DNA of 64,000 bases from Halorussus lipolyticus (GTDB lineage Archaea > Halobacteriota > Halobacteria > Halobacteriales > Haladaptataceae): the NCBI RefSeq assembly GCF_029338375.1, contig NZ_CP119804.1, forward strand, positions 2,128,955 to 2,192,954, written 5' to 3'. The notes under the pieces are model-generated. The model searched no databases. It was not told the DNA's origin and saw nothing but the letters and a program-made list of their open reading frames with translations. The position numbers and the translations under genes are program-made. Below, in pieces: positions 50,754-59,016 of the stretch. Numbering within the stretch: the first letter of the stretch is position 1; every line of letters starts with the position of its first letter.

Positions 50754-51341
50754 ACGGACACCAGTCGAGGACCGGCCTCGACAGAACGTCTCCGAATTAC
50801 TACTTTTTGCGGTTCAGAACCGTTAAATCGCATGCAAGCGCCGAGGTAGAAACGGATACGAACGGGAGCGCCGATTTATTAAGGGCTGGTGAGTCCGGAC
50901 GAACCGTGATGCGACGATACGCGACTGTCTGTCTCGCAGTGATGCTCGTCCTCGGCGGATGTGTCGGCGGACAAGGATGAACAACCACGTCGCCGGGCGC
51001 GGGCGACGGTGAAACGACGATGACGACGAATGGGGAAACGACCACCGACGAGACGACAACGACCGCGAACCAGACGACGACTGCGTAGGCGCTCGCGCTC
51101 GCCGACCGATTTCGGCATTCAAAGTATTTTGAAAGGACAGGTGTAGTTATTCTAAGCAACGGATTTTATTTTTTTCCGTCGTGAGTCGGTGCCACAGCGG
51201 CGACCCGTCCGCGGCCCATCGGGGCGTGTTGTCGGTCTATCGTCGGCCTATCGTTGTCCTGTCGTCGTGCTGTCGGCCTATTGGCGGACCGGCGGTGACC
51301 AACCGACTGATTCTTACCCGGCGGTCACCTACGCGCCAGTA
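50754..51341. other. Intergenic region with a broken lipoprotein frame and direct repeats
   Basis: 588 bp. Apart from the interrupted lipoprotein frame, GTCGGTCTATCG / GTCGGCCTATCG / GTCGGCCTATTGG direct repeats are seen at 51230-51285 ahead of rfcC. GATTTTATTTTTTTCC near 51164-51178 is an AT- and T-rich tract. Confidence 0.4.
50909..51088 (+). pseudogene. Tiny lipoprotein frame broken by TGA
   Basis: ATG 50909 opens MRRYATVCLAVMLVLGGCVG, a good lipoprotein signal (lipobox LGGC, Cys18), then GQG and TGA at 50978. The same frame continues without stop for 35 more codons, encoding a Thr/Glu/Asp-rich linker (TTTSPGAGDGETTMTTNGET and so on) like those after haloarchaeal lipoboxes, to TAG at 51086. 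So the TGA looks like a nonsense change in a small lipoprotein, or the frame is a relic. GATTTATTAAGGG about 30 nt upstream is TATA-like. Confidence 0.5.
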
Positions 51342-52367
51342 ATGGACGCGCCGCTGTGGACCGAACGGTACGCGCCCGACCTCGCCGACCTCCCGCAGTC
51401 CGAGGTCCGCGAGTACCTCCAGAAGGCCGTAGACGACCCGATTAACCTCGTCATTCACGGCCCCGCCGGGGCCGGTAAGACCGCCGCCGTGAGGGCACTC
51501 GCCCGCGAGGCCCACGAGGACCCCGACAACGACCTCGTGGAAATCAACGTCGCGGACTTCTTCGGGATGACCAAGAAGGAAATCGCCAACGACCCGCGCT
51601 TCTCGTCGTTCATCGACAGCAAGCGCAAGCGGAACTCCTCGAAGGCCGACCTCATCAACCACGTCCTCAAGGAGTCTGCGAGCTATTCACCGGTCTCGGG
51701 GACGTACAAGACGGTCGTGCTGGACAACGCCGAGGCCATCCGCGAGGACTTCCAGCAGGCCCTGCGCCGGGTGATGGAGCGCCACCACGAGGCGACCCAG
51801 TTCATCATCACCACCCGTCAACCGACCAAACTCATCCCGCCCATCAAGTCGCGGTGCTTCCCGGTGGCGATGCACGCGCCGAGCGAGAGAGATGTCGCGT
51901 CAATCCTCAAAGAAATCTTAGAACAAGAAGGCTCCGAATACGATTATTTCGCGCTTCAGATTCTGGCTAGAGACGCCGGTATGAACATCCGTGAGGCGAT
52001 TCTGAGTGCCCAGACGCTCCACGAGAAGGAGGGCGAGGTCACGACCGACACCATTCCGCTGGTTCGGGAAATCGGGATTCGAGAGCGTATCGAGGAGATG
52101 CTGGACGACGCGGAAGCAGGCGACTTTCAGGACGCCCGCAAGACGCTAGACGATTTACTCGTCGACGAGGGCTACAGCGGCGAGGAAGTCCTGCACGAAA
52201 TCCTCGACGTTGTCAACGACAAAGACCGATACACTGGGAAAGAACAGACGCGCGCCGAACTCACCCAACTCGCAGGCGAAATCGATATGGACCTCGCCGA
52301 GGGGTCGAGCGACCGGGTTCACCTCGGCCACCTGCTGGCGGAACTCGGGTCGAAGGGCGAAGCGTAG
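51342..52367 (+). CDS. rfcC: Replication factor C small-subunit-type clamp loader (RfcC)
   Basis: A 341-residue AAA+ protein. WTERYAPDLADLPQSE (RFC box II), Walker A VIHGPAGAGKTAAVRALARE (Gly40-Thr47), TVVLDNAEAIREDFQQALRR (Walker B D-E-x-D replaced by D-N-A-E), TTRQPTKLIPPIKSRCFPVA (SRC motif) and a C-terminal collar. Haloarchaea have two small RFC subunits plus a large one; the altered Walker B fits the divergent subunit RfcC. It helps load PCNA onto DNA. The ATG at 51342 is the family start. Confidence 0.85.
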   Translation: MDAPLWTERYAPDLADLPQSEVREYLQKAVDDPINLVIHGPAGAGKTAAVRALAREAHEDPDNDLVEINVADFFGMTKKEIANDPRFSSFIDSKRKRNSSKADLINHVLKESASYSPVSGTYKTVVLDNAEAIREDFQQALRRVMERHHEATQFIITTRQPTKLIPPIKSRCFPVAMHAPSERDVASILKEILEQEGSEYDYFALQILARDAGMNIREAILSAQTLHEKEGEVTTDTIPLVREIGIRERIEEMLDDAEAGDFQDARKTLDDLLVDEGYSGEEVLHEILDVVNDKDRYTGKEQTRAELTQLAGEIDMDLAEGSSDRVHLGHLLAELGSKGEA

Positions 52368-52397
52368 CGGACGCGGATTTTGCCGTTGAAAACCCCA

Positions 52398-52444
52398 ATA
52401 ACGTAACCGAATAGTTATGTTAAAGCAACCTAACGTATAGTTAG
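52398..52444 (+). promoter_or_regulatory. Paired inverted repeats before the receiver-GAF gene
   Basis: ATAAC-N11-GTTAT (52398-52418) and CTAAC-N5-GTTAG (52430-52444) share TAAC/GTTA half-sites; the second ends exactly at the ATG. With such placement a repressor bound here would block TBP or the start region. Confidence 0.5.
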
Positions 52445-53341
52445 ATGGTACAACAGACCGTTCTGTGCATCGCCGACGAGAGCGAGGTCGGCGACATCGC
52501 CGACGCCCTCGAAGACGACCCCCAACTCTCGCCGGTGACGCTCACGTCCGTCGCGGAAGCCGTCGAAGCCCTCGAAACCGAATCCGTGGCCTGCGTCGTG
52601 ACCGGGTACGACCTCCCCGACGGCACGGGCCTCGACGTGGTGGGCACGATTCGTGAGGAGGCACCCCAGACCCCCTGCGTCCTCTACACCGACGTCACGC
52701 CGACCGAAATCGACACCTCCTCGTTCGAGGACGTCATCGTGGAGTACCTCAACCGCGACCTGCCCGACGCCGAAGACCGACTCGGATTCGTCGTGGACGA
52801 CCTCATCGCTCACAGCGCGCAGGTCGGCTTCCTCGTCCCCGACGACGAGGAGTCCCGACTCGACTCCCTCGACGCCTACGATGTCGATGAACTCCCCATC
52901 GAGGAGAGTTTCGACCGCCTGACCGACCTCATTGCAAGCCACTTCGACGCCGCAGTCGCGTTCATCGGTCTCATCGAGAAAGACGAGGAGAACTTTCTGG
53001 CCTGCACCGGGGCCGACTGGGACTCGCTCACCCGCGAGGACACCATCTGCACGCACAGCATGCTTCAGGAGGACGTGATGGTGGTCGAAGACGTGACCGA
53101 GGACAAGCGATTCGCCGAGAACCAGCAACTCCGGGACCTCGGCATCGTCTCCTACGCCGGCGCGAACATGACGACTCCCGAGGGACAGACCATCGGACAG
53201 GTCTGTCTCATCGACCACGAACCCCGCACCTACTCCGAACAGCAACAGGCCGAACTCCAGCAGTTCGCCGAGACAGCGATGGAGATTCTGGAACTTCGCC
53301 AGTCGCTTCTCGACGCCGTGAGTTCGGGAGGCCAAGCATGA
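52445..53341 (+). CDS. Degenerate receiver plus GAF domain protein
   Basis: A 298-residue protein. Residues 1-115 resemble a CheY-like receiver (QTVLCIADESEVGDIADALE, CVVTGYDLPDGTGLDVV, PCVLYTDVTPTEI), but the phospho-acceptor Asp is Gly in VVTGYDLPDG, so the receiver is unlikely to be phosphorylated. A GAF domain follows (about 145-290): ESFDRLTDLIASHFDAAVAF, FLACTGADWDSLTREDTICT, EDVTEDKRFAENQQLRDLG. It has no kinase or DNA-binding domain. Its stop overlaps the next gene (ATGA). It probably senses a ligand or redox state through GAF and signals to the DUF7504-like partner. Confidence 0.8.
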   Translation: MVQQTVLCIADESEVGDIADALEDDPQLSPVTLTSVAEAVEALETESVACVVTGYDLPDGTGLDVVGTIREEAPQTPCVLYTDVTPTEIDTSSFEDVIVEYLNRDLPDAEDRLGFVVDDLIAHSAQVGFLVPDDEESRLDSLDAYDVDELPIEESFDRLTDLIASHFDAAVAFIGLIEKDEENFLACTGADWDSLTREDTICTHSMLQEDVMVVEDVTEDKRFAENQQLRDLGIVSYAGANMTTPEGQTIGQVCLIDHEPRTYSEQQQAELQQFAETAMEILELRQSLLDAVSSGGQA

Positions 53342-53994
53342 GTCTCTCCGAGAATCCCGCGTTCGACGTGTCGAGCCTCTCGCTGGACCCCATCGAGGAG
53401 GGCACCAGCATCCTGCTGACCGGCGACGACAGCGACGCGCTCGAAACCATCTTCTACCGCCTCGTCGCCGCCGAGGACGGCGAACGCTCGCTGGTGCTGG
53501 CGACCGAATCCACCGGCCGCGACGTGAACCGCGCGCTGGATGATGCGATTCCGACCGCCAGCGAGCGCTCGACAGTCCTCACCTGCGAGGGACCCGACGC
53601 GAAGTCGAACGTCACCACGGTTCAGGACGTGACCGACCTGACCGGCCTCGGGATGCAGTTCTCGTCGCACGTCACGCAGGCCCAAGCCAGCACGGACCGC
53701 GTTCGGGCCGGCATCCTGTTCTGTTCGAGCATCTGCCGGGAAGTCGAGGACACTCGGTCTGTCTTCCGGTTTCTCAACTCGAATCTGCTGGGCCAACTCC
53801 GGCGAAACGAGGCCATCGGCGTCTGCGCCCTCGACACCAGCACCGACATCGGGAGCAAGACCAGTAGCGTCATCGCCGGGATGGAAACCTCCTTCACCGC
53901 CCGCATCGACGTGGAGACGACCGGTTCGGGCGAGGCGACCCTGCACGTCTCGGGCCTCGGCGACGACGACCGAAGCATCGACGTGTCGCTCTGA
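53338..53994 (+). CDS. DUF7504-like degenerate RecA/KaiC-type protein
   Basis: A 218-residue protein whose start overlaps the preceding stop by 4 nt. SILLTGDDSDALETIFYRLV (about 24-43) lies where a Walker A loop would be, but the G-K-[ST] is missing. The strand order EGTSILLTG, RSLVLATES, GILFCSSICREVEDTRSVFR, AIGVCALD is that of a RecA/KaiC-like core without nucleotide site, as in a haloarchaeal family (DUF7504 from memory). Probably a signalling partner of the receiver-GAF protein. Confidence 0.72.
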   Translation: MSLSENPAFDVSSLSLDPIEEGTSILLTGDDSDALETIFYRLVAAEDGERSLVLATESTGRDVNRALDDAIPTASERSTVLTCEGPDAKSNVTTVQDVTDLTGLGMQFSSHVTQAQASTDRVRAGILFCSSICREVEDTRSVFRFLNSNLLGQLRRNEAIGVCALDTSTDIGSKTSSVIAGMETSFTARIDVETTGSGEATLHVSGLGDDDRSIDVSL

Positions 53995-54042
53995 GTCCGT
54001 CCCGACCGCAACCGATTTTTGACGCGCCTTCGACGCTCCGAC

Positions 54043-54426
54043 GTGGCCCTCCCCGACACCCTCGAACGAATCGGTATCGTCGTCGGAAGCACGTTTCTGC
54101 TCTCGCTCCCGACGAGTACGCTCTCGTCGCTGGTTTACGGCTTCGGTTCGGGAGCGGGATTCCCGCCAGCGCTCTGGCTTCTGCCGGGCCTCGTCGTCGG
54201 GGTCCTCGCGGCGACCGACCGTCTCGCGGTCAGTTACCACCAACTCTGGAAGTTTTCGCTGACGAGTTACTTCCTCGCATCGCTCGGCGGCGCTGTATTC
54301 GACTTACAGACTGTCCGTCTGGCTCTCGCGGTCGGGTGGTGGCTCGTGGCGGTCGTCCTCGGCGCAGTCGTGGCCCGAGTCCGCTTCCGGGAACTCCTCT
54401 GGCCGACCGGCGACTCGTCCGCCTAA
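54043..54426 (+). CDS. Four-helix membrane protein
   Basis: A 127-residue protein from GTG 54043 (an in-frame TTG lies 24 nt upstream). It has about four hydrophobic helices (IGIVVGSTFLLSLPTSTLSS, PALWLLPGLVVGVLAATDR, FSLTSYFLASLGGAVFD, RLALAVGWWLVAVVLGAVV) and ends in a short polar tail. No family is recognised. It is about 50 bp past the DUF7504-like gene and 30 bp ahead of the thioesterase, so possibly co-transcribed. Confidence 0.6.
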   Translation: MALPDTLERIGIVVGSTFLLSLPTSTLSSLVYGFGSGAGFPPALWLLPGLVVGVLAATDRLAVSYHQLWKFSLTSYFLASLGGAVFDLQTVRLALAVGWWLVAVVLGAVVARVRFRELLWPTGDSSA

Positions 54427-54455
54427 CTCTTGGCGCTCGACGGCGAAGTCGGTCC

Positions 54456-54893
54456 ATGCCCAGCCTCGCAGAGACGCACATCGAGAACCGCTATCGGGTC
54501 CAACCCAACGACGCCAACAACTACGAGACGCTCCACGGCGGGGAACTCATGAAGTGGATGGACGAACTCGGCGCGATGTCGGCCATGCGCTTCGCTGGCG
54601 AGACCTGCGTCACCGCGGGCGTCGATGACTTCTCCTTCCACCGGCCGGTCCCGGTCGGCGAAATCGCCCTCATCGAGGCCTACGTCTACGACGCCGGGCG
54701 GACCAGCGTCACGGTCCGACTCCGGGCGTGGCGCGAGGACCCCCGGACCGGCGAGACCGAGCGCACGACCGGTTCGTCGTTCACCTTCGTCGCGCTCGGC
54801 GAGGAGGGCGCACCGGTCGCGGTCCCGGAGCTAACGGTCGAGACCGACGAGGAGCGAGAGCTACAGGAGAAGGCTCGAAACGCCGAGTCGTGA
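54456..54893 (+). CDS. Hotdog-fold acyl-CoA thioesterase
   Basis: A 145-residue protein. The start MPSLAETHIENRYRVQPNDA and the pattern NNYETLHGGELMKWMDELGA (N-x-x-x-x-L-H-G-G, acyl-CoA thioesterase catalytic region with the Asp in MDE) and DDFSFHRPVPVGEIALIEAY identify the YciA/BFIT-type subgroup. It cleaves acyl-CoA thioesters. Length is normal for a single hotdog domain. Confidence 0.88.
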   Translation: MPSLAETHIENRYRVQPNDANNYETLHGGELMKWMDELGAMSAMRFAGETCVTAGVDDFSFHRPVPVGEIALIEAYVYDAGRTSVTVRLRAWREDPRTGETERTTGSSFTFVALGEEGAPVAVPELTVETDEERELQEKARNAES

Positions 54894-54894
54894 C

Positions 54895-55917
54895 CTACGA
54901 GCAATCGAGCGAGTCGCCGCCGTCGAGGACCGTGATGTGGCGCACCAGCGACCGGTGGACCCGGCGCTCGAACTCGGCTTCGACGGTCCAGCCGGTTTGG
55001 CGGGCCTCCTCGGCCCACGACTGGTCGCCGACGACCACGGCCCGACTCGCCACTCGGCGAGCCTCCGAGAGCGCGCCGGTTACGAGGTCGTCTAAGTCCA
55101 GATTCGCTATCTTCGACTGTCTGCCGTAGGGCGCGTCGAACACCACCGCGTCGATGGAGTCGTCCGGGAAGGGCAGGTGGGTCGCGTCGCCCTGCACGGT
55201 GGCCCAGTCGCCGGTCGCCCGGTCGTCGGCCTCGAAGTAGTGGCGCAGGTTCTCGACAGCGCCGCGGGCCATCTTCGTCTGGGCGTCCGCACCGAGTGCG
55301 TTCGCGCCGACCAGTCCGGCCTCGATGAGGACGCCGCCGGTCCCACACATCGGGTCGAGCAGGGTCGCGCCGGGCTTGGCACCCGCGAGATTGACCAGCG
55401 CGCGGGCCAGCAGGGGGTCCATCCCGCCGGGTTGGAAGAACGGCCGGTCGGTCGGTTTCCGGGTGCCGAAGTCCCGGACGCTCTCGGTTTCGAGCCATCC
55501 CAGAAGACAGGTGTCGTCGGCGAACAGCGCCCGAAGTTCGCTGTCGGGGTCGTCCAAATCGACCTCACAACCCCGGTCCACGAGAATCTGGCCGAGTTCG
55601 CGCTCGGCCCGCTGGGTGTCGATACCGGCGGTCTCTCGCACATCTCTGGCGCGGACCGCCACGGTGCCGAGTGGCGAGTCGCCTTCACTGCGGTCGAACT
55701 CGGCGGCGTCCAGCAGGACGCGGGCCGACTCGATGCTGGCGTCGGTTGTGCCGACCAACTCGCTTGCGCGGCGAGTGTAAGCTAAGTTTCGCACGCGGTC
55801 GGTGACCGCGTTGGCGGTGGCGAGGCCGGGCGCGACGACTTCCACACCGGTCGCGGCGCTCGCCGCCTCTGCGGCCGCAAATCGGTCGTCCTCTCCGCCG
55901 AGTTCCAGCGCGTACAC
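54895..55917 (-). CDS. tRNA (guanine10-N2)-dimethyltransferase
   Basis: A 340-residue protein if it starts at GTG 55917 (VYALELGGEDDRFAAAEAAS, which fits the family beginning); the frame is open upstream to 56079, so the start is not firm. An N-terminal THUMP-like region (about 40-140) is followed by the Rossmann methyltransferase: ATLLDPMCGTGGVLIEAGLV (SAM motif I), VQGDATHLPFPDDSIDAVVF and FDAPYGRQSK (motif IV; N-P-P-Y type site here D-A-P-Y). It methylates G10 of tRNA. It is convergent with the thioesterase gene, 1 bp apart. Confidence 0.82.
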   Translation of the reverse strand: MYALELGGEDDRFAAAEAASAATGVEVVAPGLATANAVTDRVRNLAYTRRASELVGTTDASIESARVLLDAAEFDRSEGDSPLGTVAVRARDVRETAGIDTQRAERELGQILVDRGCEVDLDDPDSELRALFADDTCLLGWLETESVRDFGTRKPTDRPFFQPGGMDPLLARALVNLAGAKPGATLLDPMCGTGGVLIEAGLVGANALGADAQTKMARGAVENLRHYFEADDRATGDWATVQGDATHLPFPDDSIDAVVFDAPYGRQSKIANLDLDDLVTGALSEARRVASRAVVVGDQSWAEEARQTGWTVEAEFERRVHRSLVRHITVLDGGDSLDCS

Positions 55918-56081
55918 GGTGTACCGAACTCGGCCGTGGCTCTTGGGGGTTTCGTCTGCGGTCAGAGCAGTCGGCGGGAGAGCGCGCCGGATTTCACCCC
56001 TCTCATAAGCGCAGTCGGGGTTCTGGGGTCCGACAGGGGCATAAAAACCCTCAGCGCACGTGTCAAGAGGGAGTACCAACC

Positions 56082-56089
56082 TTTATAAA
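56082..56089 (+). promoter_or_regulatory. TATA box of tbp
   Basis: TTTATAAA about 30 nt before the tbp ATG at 56116; a second AT-rich word CTTAAATAC follows at 56091-56099. The promoter of the TATA-binding protein thus has a near-perfect TATA. Confidence 0.6.
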
Positions 56090-56115
56090 CCTTAAATACG
56101 ACATTTAAGTCGCGC

Positions 56116-56676
56116 ATGACTGACCCAAAGGAGACCATCAACATTGAAAACGTGGTCGCCTCCACCGGCATCGGGCAGGAACTCGACCTGCAGAGCGTGG
56201 CGATGGACCTCGAGGGGGCCGACTACGACCCGGAGCAGTTCCCCGGTCTCGTCTATCGGACCCAGAACCCCAAGTCCGCCGCACTCATCTTCCGGTCTGG
56301 CAAGATTGTCTGTACCGGTGCCAAGAGCACGGCTGACGTACACGAGAGTCTCGAAATCGTTTTCGACAAACTCCGCGAACTCCAAATCGACGTGAACGAG
56401 GACCCCGAAATCGTGGTTCAGAACATCGTCACGTCCGCGGACCTCGGTCGAAATCTCAACCTCAACGCCATCGCCATCGGCCTCGGACTGGAGAACATCG
56501 AGTACGAACCCGAGCAGTTCCCCGGTCTCGTCTACCGACTCGACGAACCCGAGGTCGTCGCACTCCTGTTCGGTTCGGGCAAACTCGTCATCACGGGCGG
56601 CAAGAAACCCGAGGACGCAGAGCAGGCAGTAGACAAAATCGTCTCGCGCCTCGAAGAACTCGGTCTGCTGGAATAG
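56116..56676 (+). CDS. tbp: TATA-box-binding protein
   Basis: A 186-residue protein made of two direct repeats, each with EQFPGLVYR followed by a beta-saddle strand: PKSAALIFRSGKIVCTGAKS in the first (about 53-72) and PEVVALLFGSGKLVITGGKK in the second (about 144-163). It binds promoter TATA boxes with TFB and recruits RNA polymerase. The length and acidic C terminus are normal. Haloarchaea often have several TBPs; this looks like a standard form. Confidence 0.97.
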   Translation: MTDPKETINIENVVASTGIGQELDLQSVAMDLEGADYDPEQFPGLVYRTQNPKSAALIFRSGKIVCTGAKSTADVHESLEIVFDKLRELQIDVNEDPEIVVQNIVTSADLGRNLNLNAIAIGLGLENIEYEPEQFPGLVYRLDEPEVVALLFGSGKLVITGGKKPEDAEQAVDKIVSRLEELGLLE

Positions 56677-56755
56677 CGCGGTCGAACGCGGAGCGGACGC
56701 GGCCTTTCTTTCGTTTTTCGGGCGAGGAGTACGCCCGACAACAGCTTTATTCGTC

Positions 56756-56890
56756 GTGGCGAACAAATCTTCGAGTGACTACTCCGTGACTCTCGAAGAA
56801 GCCCTCGAAGAAATCGACGCGAAGTACGATTTGAGCGGGAGCGAGCAAGCCAAGGAAATCGGCTACTCGGTCGCCAGTCTTCGAGATTAG
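56756..56890 (+). CDS. Small acidic hypothetical protein
   Basis: From GTG 56756 a 44-residue frame (VANKSSSDYSVTLEEALEEI, then DAKYDLSGSEQAKEIGYSVA and SLRD) ends with TAG overlapping the convergent Fic gene stop by 3 nt. CAGCTTTATTCG lies just upstream. The helix-rich, acidic makeup resembles small antitoxin-like proteins, but I recognise no family, and the orientation opposite to fic is unusual for an antitoxin. Kept as possible. Confidence 0.4.
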   Translation: MANKSSSDYSVTLEEALEEIDAKYDLSGSEQAKEIGYSVASLRD

Positions 56891-57756
56891 TCCAACTGTC
56901 GAAGGAACGCCGCGAAAGCCGGTTTTCTGATGGCCGGGTTTTCCACTAGGTCGATGCGGTCCATCTTCCGTAACAACTTTTTCACGAAATCAGTCGTTCT
57001 TCGCTCGTGTTTGTGCGCGTAGTCTCTCAGTGCTTCGTGCTGGCGGAAATCGAAGGCGTATTCCGAAAGCACAACGTCGATTCCGCCTTTCCGACGAACG
57101 GTTCGACAACCGTACCTTTCGAGATACCGAAAGAGGTCGATGTTTCGTCGGATAGTCAGCAACCGTTTCGAGTCCACGATATACTCGTCTACCCATCGTT
57201 GCCACTCGTAATCGTCCGTCACCATCGAGGGAAGTTTGACCGACGAATCGACCGCTCTGAGATACGTTTCGAGTACCCCGAACGCCGTTCGATGGTTCGC
57301 GTTTGGGAGTGCGTGACAGAGGACTAAGTTAGAAGCTATCTGACCGCCCGTCTTCGGAACCGGTCCTGACCAGTCCACCTGCTCGAACGCACGCGGAATT
57401 CGTCTAATCTCGATTTCCTTGTATGCGTCCAACGGAACCCCCTCCTCGTCGTGTTTGCGCTCTTGAATTCTTCTGAACAGTTCGAGAATTTCACGCACAA
57501 GTACTCTCGTATCCGGGTCCATCTCGGCGAACGCACGGTCGAAACCGTACTCGATTTCCTCGGCGTCTGCCACCTCGTTCGTTCTCGTGTAAATCGTGTG
57601 GACCTCCTCGTCAAGGTCGTAGGTCGTGGTTCGCGTTTCGGTTACCCCGTCGTACGAGTCGAGTCGGTCCTCGATTACTCCTCGGTCAGGATTCACGAAA
57701 TCCAGCGAGAACTGGTCGTCGTCCGGGTGGTGATAGTAGCCGAGTGCGGACGCCAT
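56887..57756 (-). CDS. Fic/Doc-like protein with altered motif
   Basis: A 289-residue protein. The Fic core region reads NLVLCHALPNANHRTAFGVL (His148 to Arg156) against the usual H-x-F-x-[DE]-G-N-[GK]-R: the His, Asn and Arg are kept, but the acidic metal ligand is Asn152 and the Gly is Ala153. Upstream helices (LELFRRIQERKHDEEGVPLD) fit the fold. C-terminal about 90 residues (YGCRTVRRKGGIDVVLSEYA) are extra. Fic proteins move AMP or phosphate onto targets; with the metal ligand changed, normal AMPylation is doubtful. ATG 57756. Confidence 0.68.
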   Translation of the reverse strand: MASALGYYHHPDDDQFSLDFVNPDRGVIEDRLDSYDGVTETRTTTYDLDEEVHTIYTRTNEVADAEEIEYGFDRAFAEMDPDTRVLVREILELFRRIQERKHDEEGVPLDAYKEIEIRRIPRAFEQVDWSGPVPKTGGQIASNLVLCHALPNANHRTAFGVLETYLRAVDSSVKLPSMVTDDYEWQRWVDEYIVDSKRLLTIRRNIDLFRYLERYGCRTVRRKGGIDVVLSEYAFDFRQHEALRDYAHKHERRTTDFVKKLLRKMDRIDLVENPAIRKPAFAAFLRQLD

Positions 57757-57862
57757 CTCAACTCGGATTTGTTCAGGGTCGTATATGAATCGTGGGAAAG
57801 TAGTCTAGGCTCCGACTCCCCAAACCGCTACTTCCTTGACCTGTGCCTCCCGAGAGACACGC

Positions 57863-58207
57863 ATGGCGGTCCCCATCGTCGCGCTGGTCGGCACGTTCCT
57901 ACTGACGGTGCTGTTCTACAGTATCACCGCTCACATCGCCGCGCGGTACGTCCTCGGCGACGTACCCATCGTCCGGGCGTTCGCGGTCGGCGTCGTCCCC
58001 GCAATCATCACGTTCGCGCTTCAGGCCTACGGCCCGGCGGTCGTCATCCTGATGAGCGCCGGTGCGGACTTCTTCACGATTCGGGCGGTCTACCGCCTCA
58101 AGTACAAGACGGCGGGCGTCGTGACCGCGGCCCACTACACGATTAGCGCACTGTTCGGGATTACGATATTCAATTTGGTGAGGCTCCTCGGGACTGCACC
58201 GACGTAG
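57863..58207 (+). CDS. Four-helix membrane protein (DUF7473-like)
   Basis: A 114-residue protein, MAVPIVALVGTFLLTVLFYS, with about four hydrophobic helices (ITAHIAARYVLGDVPIVRAF, PAIITFALQAYGPAVVILMS, AGADFFTIRAVYRLKYKTAG, TISALFGITIFNLVRLLG). This ordering recalls a haloarchaeal membrane family (DUF7473 from memory), function unknown. The ATG at 57863 was preferred over an upstream in-frame ATG because it begins the hydrophobic segment directly. Confidence 0.7.
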   Translation: MAVPIVALVGTFLLTVLFYSITAHIAARYVLGDVPIVRAFAVGVVPAIITFALQAYGPAVVILMSAGADFFTIRAVYRLKYKTAGVVTAAHYTISALFGITIFNLVRLLGTAPT

Positions 58208-58289
58208 CGACAGTCAGAGTAATCTACTCACACGTTAAGGACTCATATATAATTGCTAAAGAAATAATAAAATATGCTATTTCCAACCA

Positions 58290-58736
58290 TCAGTCAGTCG
58301 AGCGAGTCGTGTCGAACGGATTCGCCGCCGCAGTCAATCGCGTGATGCCGTCGAAACGGTCGAAGTCGTCGTCGAAACTATAGACGTACTCGACGCCGGT
58401 TCGGCGCATGTGTGCTACCATCGTCGCGTCCGGGAGTTTGACCCCTTCCGACTGGCGGAACAGTTTCCGACCCCGAGCGAAGTCGCTCCCGTCAAGTGAA
58501 CGGACCTGAAATCCTGCGCTTCGTTCCAGAAATTCCAGCGTAGCGACTGCCGGGTCGTGGCCCGCGCGTTTCTGTATCGGCGTCAGAATCTCCGAGAGAG
58601 CGACGTTCGTCACTCGGCCTCGGGGGAGCGTCCCGTCGTCCATCCCCGTGACGATTTGGGTTGCTCGGTGGTGCCACTGGTCGCGCGACATCCGAAATCC
58701 GTACACTACGTTCGCGTCTACGAGGGCCTCCGGCAT
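58290..58736 (-). CDS. vapC: PIN-domain toxin VapC
   Basis: A 148-residue PIN-domain RNase. ALVDANVVYGFRMSRDQWHH (first acidic residue Asp7), VTNVALSEILTPIQ (Glu, about 49), VKLPDATMVAHMRRTGVEYV (Asp, about 101) and YSFDDDFDRFDGI (last acidic site) give the acidic quartet. Toxic members cut tRNA or rRNA unless bound by VapB. Its ATG overlaps the vapB stop by one base (TGATG). Confidence 0.88.
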   Translation of the reverse strand: MPEALVDANVVYGFRMSRDQWHHRATQIVTGMDDGTLPRGRVTNVALSEILTPIQKRAGHDPAVATLEFLERSAGFQVRSLDGSDFARGRKLFRQSEGVKLPDATMVAHMRRTGVEYVYSFDDDFDRFDGITRLTAAANPFDTTRSTD

Positions 58737-58993
58737 CAATCGACCTCGTAGGCGAGTTCGTCAGTGTCCGCGACGGCATCGGTATCCGTTCCAGCGTCGA
58801 TGGGTTCGAGGTCCTCGGCGGCACCGTATCGCTCGCCGACGACTTCCGCAACGAGGAGGCCGTCGTCGGCGAGTTCCCACCGGAGGCGGTCTCCCGGTTC
58901 GAGGCCGAGTCGCTCTCGGAACCGCTGGGGAAGCGTTACCCCGTAGTTTTCGTCAAGCGTCGTCTCGGCGTCTTCGGCGTCGTCTGCGGCCAT
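58736..58993 (-). CDS. vapB: AbrB-type antitoxin VapB
   Basis: An 85-residue protein: TTLDENYGVTLPQRFRERLG (about 11-30) and LEPGDRLRWELADDGLLVAE (31-50) form the swapped-hairpin AbrB/MazE/SpoVT DNA-binding fold. The acidic C-terminal tail (about 62-85) should wrap the VapC active site. The frame is open further upstream, but ATG 58993 with a TATA box at 59017-59024 27 nt ahead fits a leaderless start. It forms the vapBC pair. Confidence 0.85.
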   Translation of the reverse strand: MAADDAEDAETTLDENYGVTLPQRFRERLGLEPGDRLRWELADDGLLVAEVVGERYGAAEDLEPIDAGTDTDAVADTDELAYEVD

Positions 58994-59016
58994 ACGTCGG
59001 ATTCGTTCGCTATCGG

